DNA of 64,000 nt from an uncultured Clostridia bacterium. GTDB taxonomy: Bacteria; Bacillota; Clostridia; Christensenellales; Borkfalkiaceae. Both the position numbers and the translations under genes were made by a program. The notes under the pieces were generated by a model that was not told the origin of the DNA, did not search any database, and was given only the letters and a program-made list of their open reading frames with translations. The stretch covers positions 143,973 through 207,972 of the forward strand of contig CANQBG010000001.1 in assembly GCA_947588985.1 (NCBI GenBank), in the 5' to 3' direction. Positions 35,776-45,249 of the stretch are shown here, piece after piece. Numbering within the stretch: position 1 is the first letter of the stretch; each line of letters begins with the position of its first letter.

Positions 35776-36767
35776 ACGCTCCCCTCCCGCGGCACGAAGA
35801 GCTCTTTGAAGATCCCGATGGCGTATTTATCGGTCATGGAGGAGAGATAATCGCACACGGCGCGCGGCGCATCCGTCTTGGCCGTCTCCCGATAGAGGAC
35901 GGGGAGCGCGGCGGGATTTTCCATAAAATATGTATAGAGCGCCCGAAGCATCCGTTCCGCACTTTCCTGAATGAGCTCATTGGCGTGCTCATAGACGCGG
36001 TCGAACATGAAGGCGCGGAGTTCATCGAGCGCTTCCTGCTTCTCGGCGGACATCCGGACATAGGGTTTCCCCTCCGACTCGGCGCAGATATCGCAGATGG
36101 CCGTGTTGATGCGGGAGGAGGTGTCCCTTCCGAACACCTTCACGGGGCCCGGGGGAAGTTCGCTCTCCTTCACGCACCCCGCGCGGATGGCGTCCTCGAT
36201 GTCGTGATTGATGTAGGCGATCCTGTCTGCAAGGGAGACGACGACCCCTTCGAGCGTGGCGGGTCTGCCGTTTTTGCCGTGATTCAAAATGCCGTCGCGC
36301 ACCTCATAGGTGAGGTTGAGCCCCCGGCCGTCCTTCTCCAAGAGATCGACGACGCGCAGGGACTGTTCGGAATGACGGAAACCGGTGGGACAGAGCGAAT
36401 TGAGAAGGCGCTCCCCCACATGTCCGAAGGGCGTGTGGCCGAGATCGTGCCCGAGCGCGATCGCCTCCGCAAGGTCCTCGTTGAGCGAAAGACAGCGGGC
36501 AAGCGAGCGGGCGATCTGCGAGACGTCGAGCGTGTGCGTGAGCCGCGACATGTAGTGATCTCCGTCGGGCGCAAAAAAGACCTGCGTCTTGTTCTTGAGG
36601 CGCAGGAAGGCCTTGGAGTAGATGATCCGGTCGCGGTCGCGCTGAAAATCCGTGCGCATGGGGCAAGGCTCCTCCTCCCGCAACCTTCCGCGCGTATCGG
36701 CGGATTTCTTCGCGTAGGGAGAGAGGAACGCAGCTTCTTTTTCGAATGTGATTTCTTTTCCGTTCAT
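35772..36767 (-). CDS. dgt: dGTP triphosphohydrolase-like HD protein
   Basis: 331 residues from MNGKEITFEKEAAF at 36767. HD-domain motifs RLTHTLDVSQIARSLAR and HDLGHTPFGHVGERLL match the short (type 2) dGTPase-like proteins that sit before dnaG in many Clostridia. The enzyme hydrolyses dNTPs to nucleoside plus triphosphate; the preferred nucleotide is not known for this subgroup. Confidence 0.93.
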   Translation of the reverse strand: MNGKEITFEKEAAFLSPYAKKSADTRGRLREEEPCPMRTDFQRDRDRIIYSKAFLRLKNKTQVFFAPDGDHYMSRLTHTLDVSQIARSLARCLSLNEDLAEAIALGHDLGHTPFGHVGERLLNSLCPTGFRHSEQSLRVVDLLEKDGRGLNLTYEVRDGILNHGKNGRPATLEGVVVSLADRIAYINHDIEDAIRAGCVKESELPPGPVKVFGRDTSSRINTAICDICAESEGKPYVRMSAEKQEALDELRAFMFDRVYEHANELIQESAERMLRALYTYFMENPAALPVLYRETAKTDAPRAVCDYLSSMTDKYAIGIFKELFVPREGSV

Positions 36768-36791
36768 CACTCTATATATTCGTCGAAAAGA

Positions 36792-36825
36792 AAAAAATTT
36801 CCTTCGATATCTGAGGAAATTTTTT
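36792..36825 (-). terminator. Terminator ending the aro run
   Basis: A 12-bp stem AAAAAATTTCCT / AGGAAATTTTTT (36792-36803 with 36814-36825), with a T-rich sequence after it on the minus strand, lies between the reductase gene and dgt. Confidence 0.8.
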
Positions 36826-36893
36826 AACTTTTTTTCAATTTTTCCGACCATAAGCCCCCGAAAATCCCGCCTTTTTTTACGAAATTTGCGCGC

Positions 36894-37592
36894 TTAAAGG
36901 GTGAATCCGCCGTCTACGGTGAGCACCTGCCCCGTGATGTAGGGCTGCTCGGAAAGGAACACCGCGGCGGCGGCGATCTCTTCGGGACGGGCGAATCTTC
37001 CGAGCGGGATCTCCCCTTTTAAGGTTTCGAGCTCTTCCTCCGAAAATTTTGCGTTCATGCGGGTATCGACGACGCCCGGGCTCACGCAGTTGCACGTCAC
37101 ACCCGCGGGCGCGAGCTCCTTGGCAAGCGAACGGATGAGCGCGGCGACGGCGGCTTTGGAGGCCGCATACAGGCTCTCACAACTCGCCCCCCGCTCTCCC
37201 CAGACGGAGGTCACGGCGACGATGCTCCCGCCCCGCACGAAGAGTTTTTTGAGGGCATGCTTGCAGGCAAACAGCGCCCCGCCGAAATTGACGTCCATCA
37301 CGCGGCGATATTCCGCCTGCGAAATATCCTGAATTTGCGCAAACGACGAGACGCCGGCATTCAGCACGAGGACATCGAGTGAAGAAAGTTGCGCGAAGAG
37401 CGCGATGAGCTCCTCCTCCTTCGCGGAATCCACCTTCAGAAATTGCACGTTTGGGCACAGGGTTTCGGCATACAGGCGGTCGGATTCGTCGGAAGAATAG
37501 GTCGCCGTGACGAGATCCCCCCTCTCCGAAAAGGCCTTGACAATGGCGAGCCCGATCCCCCTTGTTCCGCCGGTTACGAGGACCCTTTTCAC
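36894..37592 (-). CDS. Short-chain dehydrogenase/reductase (FabG-like)
   Basis: 232 residues. Start GTG 37592 is supported by a GTGA overlap with aroK. NAD(P)-binding TGGTRGIG, VLNAG, the catalytic Ser region VAVTSVWG and YAASK are intact, and the C-terminal VDGGFTL is standard. It could reduce 3-oxoacyl-ACP, but many SDRs look the same and it sits at the end of the aro run, not in a fatty-acid cluster. The substrate is uncertain. Confidence 0.88.
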   Translation of the reverse strand: MKRVLVTGGTRGIGLAIVKAFSERGDLVTATYSSDESDRLYAETLCPNVQFLKVDSAKEEELIALFAQLSSLDVLVLNAGVSSFAQIQDISQAEYRRVMDVNFGGALFACKHALKKLFVRGGSIVAVTSVWGERGASCESLYAASKAAVAALIRSLAKELAPAGVTCNCVSPGVVDTRMNAKFSEEELETLKGEIPLGRFARPEEIAAAAVFLSEQPYITGQVLTVDGGFTL

Positions 37593-38095
37593 ACCGAAGC
37601 CGCCTTGCTTACGATTTCTTGTGCGACGTCGTCCACCGTTTTCCCGTCGGTATCCACGATAAAATCGGCAACGGCCTCGTAGATCGGCGTGCGCCACGCG
37701 AGGAGCTCTTCGAGGCGTTCCGCCGTCTTGCCCGTATCCTTGAGGAGCGGACGGGTCTCATCGGCACGGACGCGCGTCAAGAGCGTCTCGAAGCTCGCGC
37801 GGAGAAAGAAGATCTTGCCGTTTCGCTTCAAGAGCTCGCTGTTTTCGGGCTTGAGGATGAGGCCGCCGCCCGTGGAGATGACGAGCTCGTCCCGATCCGC
37901 GAGTTCGCGCACGATCTCCGTCTCGAGCGAGCGGAAGTGCGCCTCTCCATAGTATTCGAAGAGGTCGGAGATCCTGCCGAAGCGATCGGTGATGACGATA
38001 TCGGTATCATACCATCTCCACTTCGTGAGCTCGGCAATGCGGATGCCCACGCTCGATTTGCCCACGCCCATCATGCCGCAAAGTACGATATTCAT
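37589..38095 (-). CDS. aroK: Shikimate kinase
   Basis: 168 residues from MNIVLCGMMGVGKSSVG at 38095. Walker A GMMGVGKSS, the shikimate-binding YDTD, RxxE-type segment FRSLETEIV and STGGG are present, with the lid Arg in RADETRPLL. It overlaps aroQ (ATGA) and the reductase gene (GTGA). Confidence 0.94.
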   Translation of the reverse strand: MNIVLCGMMGVGKSSVGIRIAELTKWRWYDTDIVITDRFGRISDLFEYYGEAHFRSLETEIVRELADRDELVISTGGGLILKPENSELLKRNGKIFFLRASFETLLTRVRADETRPLLKDTGKTAERLEELLAWRTPIYEAVADFIVDTDGKTVDDVAQEIVSKAASV

Positions 38096-38514
38096 AACCA
38101 AAAACTCTCCAATGCAAGAAAATAGCTGTATTTGCCGAAGCCGAGGATCTCCCCCTTGCAGACGGGGGTCAACACCGAATTTCTGCGGAACTCCTCGCGC
38201 GCGTGCACATTGCTCATATGCACCTCGACGACGGGAACGGTGACTGCCGCGATCGCGTCGCGGATGGCGTAGGAATAGTGCGTGTAGGCGCCCGCATTGA
38301 GGACGATCCCATCGTACTTCCCCTCGGCATCCTGAATAGCCGCGCAGAGGTCGCCCTCGCAATTGCTCTGAAAGAAGTCCGCGCTGTGACCGTGCGCCTC
38401 CGCGAAGGCCGCAAGCTCCTTCTCGATCTCTTCGAGGGTAGCCTCGCCGTAGATCGCATTCTCGCGCCTTCCCGTGAGATTGAGGTTGACGCCGTTGAGC
38501 ACCAAAAATTTCAT
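38092..38514 (-). CDS. aroQ: 3-Dehydroquinate dehydratase, type II
   Basis: 140 residues from MKFLVLNGVNLNLTGRREN at 38514. The catalytic Tyr is in NAIYG, the Asn/Ala loop is VLNAGAYTHYSYAIRDA and the His is in EVHMSNVHAREEFR. It makes 3-dehydroshikimate. It overlaps both neighbours by 4 bp. Confidence 0.95.
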   Translation of the reverse strand: MKFLVLNGVNLNLTGRRENAIYGEATLEEIEKELAAFAEAHGHSADFFQSNCEGDLCAAIQDAEGKYDGIVLNAGAYTHYSYAIRDAIAAVTVPVVEVHMSNVHAREEFRRNSVLTPVCKGEILGFGKYSYFLALESFWL

Positions 38515-39344
38515 GATGATACCTCCCTGTATTGCTTCCACAGTCTGCCCGCCTCTTTTGCGTCTGCGGGCTCGGAAAGAAAGATGCAGTCTGCCATATA
38601 GGCCTGATAGAAGAGCATGGCTTCGCCGTTTTCCACCGGCTTTCCGTACCTTTCCGCCACGCGCAAAAATTCCGAGCGCGGCGGCGTATAGATGAGGTCG
38701 ATGGCCGCCCCGCATTCCTTCAAAAGTCGTTCCGCGGTGTCCGTCTCCCCCGTATCGTATCGTAAAGCGGGAAGCGCGCCCTCCGTGTTGTGCATGCCGA
38801 CGCCCGTACAGTTCAAAAGGAAGTCGAATTTGCGCACGGGGACCTCAGAAAGCGGCGTGAAGCCGCCGAATTCCGCATAGACTTTTGCAAGGCGCGCACC
38901 GTCGCGCTCGAAGGCAAAGACGTTCGCACCCCCTTCGCAGAGTTTTTTGATGCAGCTCCTGCCGGCTCCCCCCGCCCCGAGCACGAGGACGGATTTCCCT
39001 TTCACGTCGAAGCCCGCATTTTCGAGCATCAGCATGAAGCCGTATCCATCGGTGTTATAGCCGATGCGCGGCTTGGAGACGACGGTGTTCACCGCGCCGA
39101 AGGTGGCCGCGTCCCCGCGAAGTTCCTTCAAGCGGGGGATGATCTCCCCTTTGAACGGGATGGTGACGTTGAATCCGTCGAACCGGGCAAAGAGCTCTTC
39201 GGCCAGCGCCTCGAACTGCTCGGGCGCGATGCTCACCTTTTCATAGCGGCATTGCGTCTTGAACCGACGCTCCAAAAGAAAGGTATGGATGGCGGGGCTT
39301 CCGGATGCGGACACATCCTTCCCGACTACGGCGAGATTTAACAT
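38511..39344 (-). CDS. aroE: Shikimate dehydrogenase
   Basis: 277 residues. Substrate site SGSPAIHTFL, catalytic Lys in FNVTIPFKGEI, NTDGYGF and the NADP loop VLGAGGAGRSC are intact. Produces shikimate. It overlaps aroB by 7 bp and aroQ by 4. Confidence 0.95.
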   Translation of the reverse strand: MLNLAVVGKDVSASGSPAIHTFLLERRFKTQCRYEKVSIAPEQFEALAEELFARFDGFNVTIPFKGEIIPRLKELRGDAATFGAVNTVVSKPRIGYNTDGYGFMLMLENAGFDVKGKSVLVLGAGGAGRSCIKKLCEGGANVFAFERDGARLAKVYAEFGGFTPLSEVPVRKFDFLLNCTGVGMHNTEGALPALRYDTGETDTAERLLKECGAAIDLIYTPPRSEFLRVAERYGKPVENGEAMLFYQAYMADCIFLSEPADAKEAGRLWKQYREVSS

Positions 39345-40393
39345 AGCCTCTTTCCGACCTCCCGAAGTTCCCTCTCGTATTCGGCATAGGAGAGGCGCAG
39401 AATTTCATATCTTTCCAAAGCGACGGGCACCGTGAGCGTCACCTCCCCCGCCGCCATGTTCTTCTTATCGCGCAGTGCCTGTGTGAGGTCGAGTGTGGGC
39501 CTCTCACGGCTTTCGAGTGCGGAAAAGCAGAGCGTTTTGAGGTCTTGCAGGAAGCGCGCGTCCGCCTCAAAATGCCGCGCCGCAAGTCCGCTCTCGAAGA
39601 GCAGACCCCAGAGCACGCATTCTCCATGCGAGAGCCCCGAGGAGAGCTCGATGGCGTGGCCGGTGGTGTGGCCGAGGTTGAGGCACCTGCGCAGGCCCTT
39701 TTCGAGAGGGTCTTTTGGGACGATTCCGGCCTTGACGCAAATATTCTCGGGGACGATCTCCGCGAGAAATCCGAGATCGAAGAGGTCGGGTGCGGACGTG
39801 AGTTTCTCAAAGAGCGGCCGCGAGAGCGCACCGTGCTTGATGATCTCTCCGAGCCCGCAGCGGAGCTCCCGGCGGGGCAGCGTTTTCAAAAAGACGCGAT
39901 CGACATAGACATAGGCGGGCTGTTTGAAGGCGCCGACGAGGTTCTTCACCCCGCAAAAGTCCACGGCCGTTTTGCCGCCCACAGAACTATCCACCTGCGC
40001 GAGGAGCGTCGTGGGGATCTGAATGCAGGAGATCCCCCGCATATAGAGGCTTGCCGCAAGGCCGCCGAGATCCCCCACCACGCCGCCGCCGAGGGCGATG
40101 AGCGTGGAGTTGCGCCGAAGCCCCGCCTCCGCCATCGCGCGAAGGAGCGCAAAGAGCGTCGTCTCGTTTTTATTTTCCTCTCCCGCCTCCATGACAAAGA
40201 CGGGCACGCCTTCGAGCGCGCGGGAAATTTGCCTTTGATAAAGCCGTACAACGTTGGAATCGGTGAATACGATGCCGCCGCCCGCGAGCAGTTGTTCCCG
40301 CATGGGGGCGAGCACGGCGGAAAAGACATGTTGGCGGCAGATCACCTTGCTCTCCGTCCTCTCCCGCGCCGTGATGATGGGGATGGTCCTCAT
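39338..40393 (-). CDS. aroB: 3-Dehydroquinate synthase
   Basis: 351 residues from MRTIPIITARERTES at 40393. NAD-binding GGGVVGDLGGLAAS, TTLLAQVDSSVGGKTAVD and zinc ligands in CLNLGHTTGHAIE and LSHGECV are all seen. Converts DAHP to 3-dehydroquinate. It overlaps aroC by 4 bp. Confidence 0.95.
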   Translation of the reverse strand: MRTIPIITARERTESKVICRQHVFSAVLAPMREQLLAGGGIVFTDSNVVRLYQRQISRALEGVPVFVMEAGEENKNETTLFALLRAMAEAGLRRNSTLIALGGGVVGDLGGLAASLYMRGISCIQIPTTLLAQVDSSVGGKTAVDFCGVKNLVGAFKQPAYVYVDRVFLKTLPRRELRCGLGEIIKHGALSRPLFEKLTSAPDLFDLGFLAEIVPENICVKAGIVPKDPLEKGLRRCLNLGHTTGHAIELSSGLSHGECVLWGLLFESGLAARHFEADARFLQDLKTLCFSALESRERPTLDLTQALRDKKNMAAGEVTLTVPVALERYEILRLSYAEYERELREVGKRLC

Positions 40394-41514
40394 ACGGGAA
40401 GCCTCCCGTAGCGATCCGCGAGTTCTGCCACGGTATCCCCGCCGAGCCGCTCCAAGACGGCCTCCGCGAGGACGGACGCGATCGCGGCTTCCAAGACGGT
40501 TTCGCATGCCGTGACGGCGCACACATCGCTCCGTTCGGGCGCGGCGACGGCAGGAAGTCCCGTCTGCGTATCCACCGTTTGGAGACCGCACATGAGGGTG
40601 GGGATGGGCTTCATGGCGGCGCGGAGGACGAGCTCCTCCCCGTTGGACATGCCGCCCTCGATGCCCCCCGCACGGTTGGTCTTTCTGAAATATCTCTCGC
40701 CCTTGTAGATTTCGTCGTGGACTTCGCTTCCGCGGCGCGTTGCGGCCTCGAAGCCGAGCCCCACTTCCACGCCCTTGACGGCCTGTACGCTCATCATGGC
40801 GAAGGCGAGGCGGGCGTCGAGCTTTTCCGCATATGTCATGCAACTCCCGAATCCGCTCTTGAGGCCCTTTACGCGCAGTTCGCACACCCCGCCGAGGGTA
40901 TCGCCCGCCGCCTTTGCGGCGTCGATCTCCGCTCTTGCACGGGCGGCAACCCCTTCATCCATCATGCCGAGCGTGGACTCGCGGCGGGAAAGTTCTTCGA
41001 ACGCATATTCCTTTTCGTCGGAAACGCTTCCGACGGAGCGGACGTAGCCCGCGATCTCGACGCCGAGCGCCCGTAAGAGTTGCCGGCACACCTCGCCCGC
41101 GGCGACGCGGATCGCCGTCTCCCGCGCGGAGGCCCGCTCGAGGACGTTGCGCGCGTCGGTCTGCCCGAATTTGCGCATGCCGGAAAGGTCGGCGTGTCCC
41201 GGCCGCACGGCGGTCAGTCTGCGCTTTGCCGTATCGCACCCCTCGGGCGCCATGACCTCCCTCCAATTCTCATAGTCGCGGTTCCAAACGGCGAGCGTGA
41301 GAGGGCTTCCGAGCGTCGTCCCGTCGCGGACCCCCGAGAGGATCTCGACGCGATCTTGCTCGATGCGTTGCCGCGCCCCCCTTCCGTAGCCGCTCTGCCG
41401 CCGCAAGAGGGCGCAGTCGATGGCGGAAAGGTCGAGAGAAAGCCCCGCGGGAACTCCCTCAAGAATGGCAAAGAGCCCCTTTCCGTGCGATTCGCCGCTC
41501 GTGGTGATCTTCAT
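40390..41514 (-). CDS. aroC: Chorismate synthase
   Basis: 374 residues from MKITTSGESHGKGLFAI at 41514. FMN/EPSP signatures GESHGK, RRQSGYGRGARQRIE, RPGHADLSG and the SSRET-equivalent ASARETAIRVA are present, with NRAGGIEGGMSNGE toward the C-terminus. Last step to chorismate. The preceding enzyme, AroA, is not in the window. Confidence 0.95.
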   Translation of the reverse strand: MKITTSGESHGKGLFAILEGVPAGLSLDLSAIDCALLRRQSGYGRGARQRIEQDRVEILSGVRDGTTLGSPLTLAVWNRDYENWREVMAPEGCDTAKRRLTAVRPGHADLSGMRKFGQTDARNVLERASARETAIRVAAGEVCRQLLRALGVEIAGYVRSVGSVSDEKEYAFEELSRRESTLGMMDEGVAARARAEIDAAKAAGDTLGGVCELRVKGLKSGFGSCMTYAEKLDARLAFAMMSVQAVKGVEVGLGFEAATRRGSEVHDEIYKGERYFRKTNRAGGIEGGMSNGEELVLRAAMKPIPTLMCGLQTVDTQTGLPAVAAPERSDVCAVTACETVLEAAIASVLAEAVLERLGGDTVAELADRYGRLPV

Positions 41515-41516
41515 AA

Positions 41517-42485
41517 CTACCTCGCGTAATTCGTGAGGACGGTGTAGCCCGTCCCGTTCATGGTGATGAGAATATCGCCGCATTCGTCCGTTCTGTAGAT
41601 CGTGGCGTAGGCGGAGAGCCGCTCGACCGCTTCCGCCGCGGGATGGCCGTAGACGTTTCCCTTCCCGCAGGAGATCACGGCGACCTCGGGCGAGAGCGCC
41701 GAGAGCCACTTCTCGGAGGAGGACGCCGAAGAACCGTGGTGCGCGGCCTTGAGGATATCCACGTCGAGACGCACGGAGGCGTCGCCCGCGTCGAAGATGG
41801 TCTCGTCGAGCGCATATTCCCTGAGGAGCAAATTCTCTCGCGCTGCCGAGATATCCCCGCTCAAGAGGGCGGAAGTATCTCCGTAGCGAAGATATAAGAC
41901 GACGGAGACGTCGTTGCCGTGCGCTTCCTCCTCCAAAGAACGGGGAGAAAGGCAGACGGCATAAGCGGCAGACCCGTCGGTAAAGGTCTTGTAGCGCGAA
42001 ATTTGTTCGATGGCGACGCCGCTCTTTTGGGCCGCCTCGACGACTTCCGAAAAGTCGCTCTCCTCCCCGGGGAGATACACCGCGTCCACCGGCAAAAACT
42101 CGAGGAGCGCGGGAAATCCGCCCCAATGATCGACGTCGGAATGGGTGGCGAGCAGGGAGATCCGCCCGGCGTTGAGCCCGTTGACATAGTGGCACAGGCG
42201 ATTGGTGTGCTCGAAGGAGCCGTCGCCGCCGTCCACGATCAGACAGTCCCCATCGGGAAATTCCACGATCGTACAGTCGCCCTGCCCCACGGAGACGAAG
42301 TGCAGACGAAACTCGCCCTCCGCGCGCGCCGGAAGCCGATAGGCGGACAGCGTAGAGCGGTAGGGTACGAAATAGGCAATGAGCCCGATGATCGTCATCA
42401 AGACGAAGGACACGGAAAGCCGGATGACGTTTCGGACAAAGGCCTTATGATCGGGATCCTTTCGCCTTCTGATGCTTTCTGACAC
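41517..42485 (-). CDS. Membrane-anchored metallo-beta-lactamase-fold protein (ComEC C-terminal-like)
   Basis: 322 residues. A membrane helix at about 20-42 is followed by an outside metallo-beta-lactamase domain: HFVSVGQGDCTIVEFP, metal motif ATHSDVDHWGG, and AAHHGSSASSSEKWL, as in the C-terminal domain of ComEC/Rec2. The rest of ComEC is absent. Stand-alone proteins of this kind are thought to hydrolyse nucleic acids or phosphodiesters outside the cell; no direct evidence here. It overlaps the patatin gene by 41 bp. Confidence 0.85.
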   Translation of the reverse strand: MSESIRRRKDPDHKAFVRNVIRLSVSFVLMTIIGLIAYFVPYRSTLSAYRLPARAEGEFRLHFVSVGQGDCTIVEFPDGDCLIVDGGDGSFEHTNRLCHYVNGLNAGRISLLATHSDVDHWGGFPALLEFLPVDAVYLPGEESDFSEVVEAAQKSGVAIEQISRYKTFTDGSAAYAVCLSPRSLEEEAHGNDVSVVLYLRYGDTSALLSGDISAARENLLLREYALDETIFDAGDASVRLDVDILKAAHHGSSASSSEKWLSALSPEVAVISCGKGNVYGHPAAEAVERLSAYATIYRTDECGDILITMNGTGYTVLTNYAR

Positions 42486-43317
42486 GGTGCGAAGCCTCCT
42501 CGATGGCTTGCTTGATCTCCCCCATCCGCTCCTTGGCGGCAGTATAGCCGGCGTCGAACATGGCGTTCATGGAATTTTTATCGATATCCGTCGCCTTGAG
42601 GCCGCGAAGATCGGGGCAGAGCATGACGTCCGTCGCCGTATAGCCGCGGGTACGGCAGTCCTCCGTATAATGCACGGGGCGCACATAGCTCACCGCGGTA
42701 TCGAACAGCCGAGCGAAGATCCCCTTCTCTTCCTCGGGCGTGATCACGGCGGCGAGGTCGATGCCCACGACGACGTCCGCACCCATCTCCCGGCACACTT
42801 CGGCGGGGACGGCATTGGAGAAGGCGCCGTCGTAATACTTTTTCCCGTCGATCTCCACGGCGCGGAAGAAGGGCGGAATGGCGGCGGAGGCCGTGAGCAC
42901 GCGGGCAAGTTTGCCCTCCCGCATCGCGAGCCCCTCATTGGTATCTCCCGCCGTCACCCATGCGGCAAACGGGAGTTTGAGGGTGGAGAAATCCCCCTCG
43001 AGATACTGTTCCAAAAAGCTCTCCGCAAAGCCGAGGTCGGAGAAGAGTTTGAGATTTTTGGCAAATTCCCGGCGATTGAGCCCCTCGACGATGGCCACCA
43101 TATCCCGCGAGGAATAGCCCTTGGCGTAGAGCGCGCCGACGATCGAGCCGATACTCGCCCCCGAGACGACGGAGAAGGAAATGCCCTCCTCTTCAAATGC
43201 CTTCAGCGCGCCGAGATGGGCCATCCCTTTGGCCCCGCCGCTGCCGAGCGCCAATCCCAATACGGGCTTGCGCCTTCTTCTCGTAAAAAATTCTTTGATC
43301 CGGGAAAACAGTCCCAT
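42445..43317 (-). CDS. Patatin-like phospholipase
   Basis: 290 residues. A basic amphipathic N-terminus (FSRIKEFFTRRRRKP) precedes the patatin domain: oxyanion loop GSGGAKG, nucleophile GASIGS, dyad YYDGAFSNAVP. It shares this design with ylbK at 24155-24946 but has a longer C-terminus with helical charged residues. Probably a membrane-associated lipid acyl hydrolase. Confidence 0.9.
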   Translation of the reverse strand: MGLFSRIKEFFTRRRRKPVLGLALGSGGAKGMAHLGALKAFEEEGISFSVVSGASIGSIVGALYAKGYSSRDMVAIVEGLNRREFAKNLKLFSDLGFAESFLEQYLEGDFSTLKLPFAAWVTAGDTNEGLAMREGKLARVLTASAAIPPFFRAVEIDGKKYYDGAFSNAVPAEVCREMGADVVVGIDLAAVITPEEEKGIFARLFDTAVSYVRPVHYTEDCRTRGYTATDVMLCPDLRGLKATDIDKNSMNAMFDAGYTAAKERMGEIKQAIEEASHRVRKHQKAKGSRS

Positions 43318-43331
43318 ACGTCCTCCGCAAG

Positions 43332-44168
43332 TCAGATCTCGAGCGTCATGCCGTCGTAGGCGGCGATCACGCCGTATTCTCGCTCTGCGCGCAAAAGCGC
43401 CTCTTCGGTGGGATAAGAATTGTGGGAAAAGTGGGTGATGACCTTCTTGGTGCGTTCATCCGCGAGCCCCATGGCCGCAAGCCGATCGAAGGTGCGCATA
43501 TTTTCATCCAATCCCATGTGGCGCGCCCCCGCATACGTCTCGCGGTGCACGAAGGTGCAGTCGAAATTGATGAGGTCGAGGCGCCCCTCGAGGCCCCCGA
43601 GGGCCTGCCATGTGCTCTCGGGGAGCGGGCCGCTGTCGTGCAGGTGCAACACGCGCTTGCCGTCCTTTTCGATATAATACAGCATGGGCTCCCGCGAGGA
43701 ATGGCATGCGGCCAACGAAAGAACGGTGTAATCTCCAAAGGAAAACCGCTCAAACGGATGGATCGTGTGGAGACGGATGGCGTCTTTGACCTCCTTCTGC
43801 TGTTCGCGGCGGGTCTGCTCCGCATAGATCTCGAGCACTTCCGCATTGGCGAAGATCTCGAGGGTGGGCGAAGTCATTTCGTGGGCATACACGCCTCCCC
43901 GCAACACGAAATCGCTCGCATAGAAGTGATCCATATGCGAATGCGTCACGAGGAGATATCGGATGCCGGAGAGATCGAAATCGTGCAGGGCGGCATGCAC
44001 ATAGGCGTCGGGCGGGAAGTCGATGGAGAGTTCCCCGTCGAAAACGACCTGCGCGCGCGTGCGGAGATTTTTTCCCTTCAACCGACGCGCCTCCGTGCAG
44101 ACCGGACAATTGCAAAATACGGCAGGCACGCCCTCGGCCGCCGCGGTCCCGAGATAGATGAGTTTCAT
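43332..44168 (-). CDS. Metallo-beta-lactamase-fold hydrolase (PhnP-like)
   Basis: 278 residues. LGTAAAEGVPAVFCNCPVCTEA resembles the PhnP start with its Cys cluster; VTHSHMDHFYASDF is the metal motif and VITHFSHNSYP the late His segment. PhnP relatives cleave cyclic phosphodiesters. No phn genes are near, so the substrate is unknown. It is 20 bp after dtd. Confidence 0.85.
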   Translation of the reverse strand: MKLIYLGTAAAEGVPAVFCNCPVCTEARRLKGKNLRTRAQVVFDGELSIDFPPDAYVHAALHDFDLSGIRYLLVTHSHMDHFYASDFVLRGGVYAHEMTSPTLEIFANAEVLEIYAEQTRREQQKEVKDAIRLHTIHPFERFSFGDYTVLSLAACHSSREPMLYYIEKDGKRVLHLHDSGPLPESTWQALGGLEGRLDLINFDCTFVHRETYAGARHMGLDENMRTFDRLAAMGLADERTKKVITHFSHNSYPTEEALLRAEREYGVIAAYDGMTLEI

Positions 44169-44188
44169 TGGCTCCCCTTTGTATTTTT

Positions 44189-44641
44189 CTATCGTGAAAT
44201 GCCGTCCGTTTCGTAAATGATCGTGACGGGCCCGTCGTTGACCTGTTCGATGCGCATATCCGCGCCGAACACGCCCTTTTTGACGGGTACGCCGTGCATC
44301 GCAAGGCAGGAGGCGGCGTATTCATAGAGATCGTTCGCCCGCGCGGGGCGCTCGGCCTCCGAAAAGCTCGGGCGGTTGCCCCGGCGCGCGTCGCCATAGA
44401 GCGTAAACTGCGAGACGAACAGGATCTCGCCCCCCACGTCCTTCACGGAGCGGTTCATCTTCCCCTCTCCGTCCTCGAAGATGCGGAGGTTTGCGAGCTT
44501 GTCCGCACATTTTTCGGCGGCGGCCTCGCCGTCTCCCGCCTTTACGCCGAAATAAACGACAAGCCCGCATCCGATTTCGGAAACGGGCGCATCGTCTACG
44601 AAAAGCGACGCACGAAGCACACGCTGTGCGACAAACTTCAT
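44189..44641 (-). CDS. dtd: D-aminoacyl-tRNA deacylase
   Basis: 150 residues. Removes D-amino acids from tRNA. The signatures SQFTLYGDARRGNRP and, at the C-terminus, NDGPVTIIYETDG (NxGPVT) are intact. It lies 4 bp after efp. Confidence 0.95.
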   Translation of the reverse strand: MKFVAQRVLRASLFVDDAPVSEIGCGLVVYFGVKAGDGEAAAEKCADKLANLRIFEDGEGKMNRSVKDVGGEILFVSQFTLYGDARRGNRPSFSEAERPARANDLYEYAASCLAMHGVPVKKGVFGADMRIEQVNDGPVTIIYETDGISR

Positions 44642-44645
44642 GAGG

Positions 44646-45209
44646 TTACACTCTCGACATGTACTCGCCCGTGCGGGTGTCGATGCGGATGGTGTCGCCC
44701 TCTTCGACGAACATGGGGACCTGGAAGGTGGCTCCCGTCTCCACTTTGGCGGCCTTGGTGACGTTGGTGGCCGTGTTGCCCTTCACGCCGGGCTCCGCCT
44801 CGACGACCTTGAGTTCGACGAAGTTCTCGGGCTCCACGGAGAAGGCCTTGTCGTAGAGGAAGCGGACGGTGACGACGTCGTTCTCGCGGATATAGCGGAG
44901 GGCGTCCTCCACCTGATCGTGGTTGAGGGGCGTCATGTTGAACTCGTCGTCCATGAAGTAGTAGAACTCGCCGTCGTTGTAGGAATAGGTCATCTTCTTG
45001 GTCTCGACCTGCGCCGTCTCGAGCTTTGTCGTGGGGTTGAAGGTCTCGTCGGAGAGGACTTGCCCTGTGACGACGTTTTTGAGCGTCGTGCGGACGAACG
45101 CCGCGCCCTTGCCGGGTTTGACGTGCTGGAACTCTGTGACGGTGTAGACGCCGCTCTTGTATTCGAACGTCGTGCCCTTGCGAATATCGCCTGCCATGAT
45201 CTGTGCCAT
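44646..45209 (-). CDS. efp: Elongation factor P
   Basis: 187 residues. Relieves ribosome stalling at polyproline. The start [17 protein letters not shown] and the modification loop [11 protein letters not shown] match the Firmicute type, where Lys32 is the modified residue. The C-terminal OB domains, ending [11 protein letters not shown], are complete. It is 40 bp after pepQ, the common Firmicute pair. Confidence 0.96.
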   Translation of the reverse strand: MAQIMAGDIRKGTTFEYKSGVYTVTEFQHVKPGKGAAFVRTTLKNVVTGQVLSDETFNPTTKLETAQVETKKMTYSYNDGEFYYFMDDEFNMTPLNHDQVEDALRYIRENDVVTVRFLYDKAFSVEPENFVELKVVEAEPGVKGNTATNVTKAAKVETGATFQVPMFVEEGDTIRIDTRTGEYMSRV

Positions 45210-45249
45210 AATTTTATTCTCCTTAAATGATTGGCTTTTTGATAAAAAT

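Noticed and set aside
41515..42195. N-terminal extension of chorismate synthase
   Set aside because: The frame is open upstream, but the conserved start MKITTSGESHGK is at 41514 and the upstream region is the coding sequence of the membrane hydrolase.
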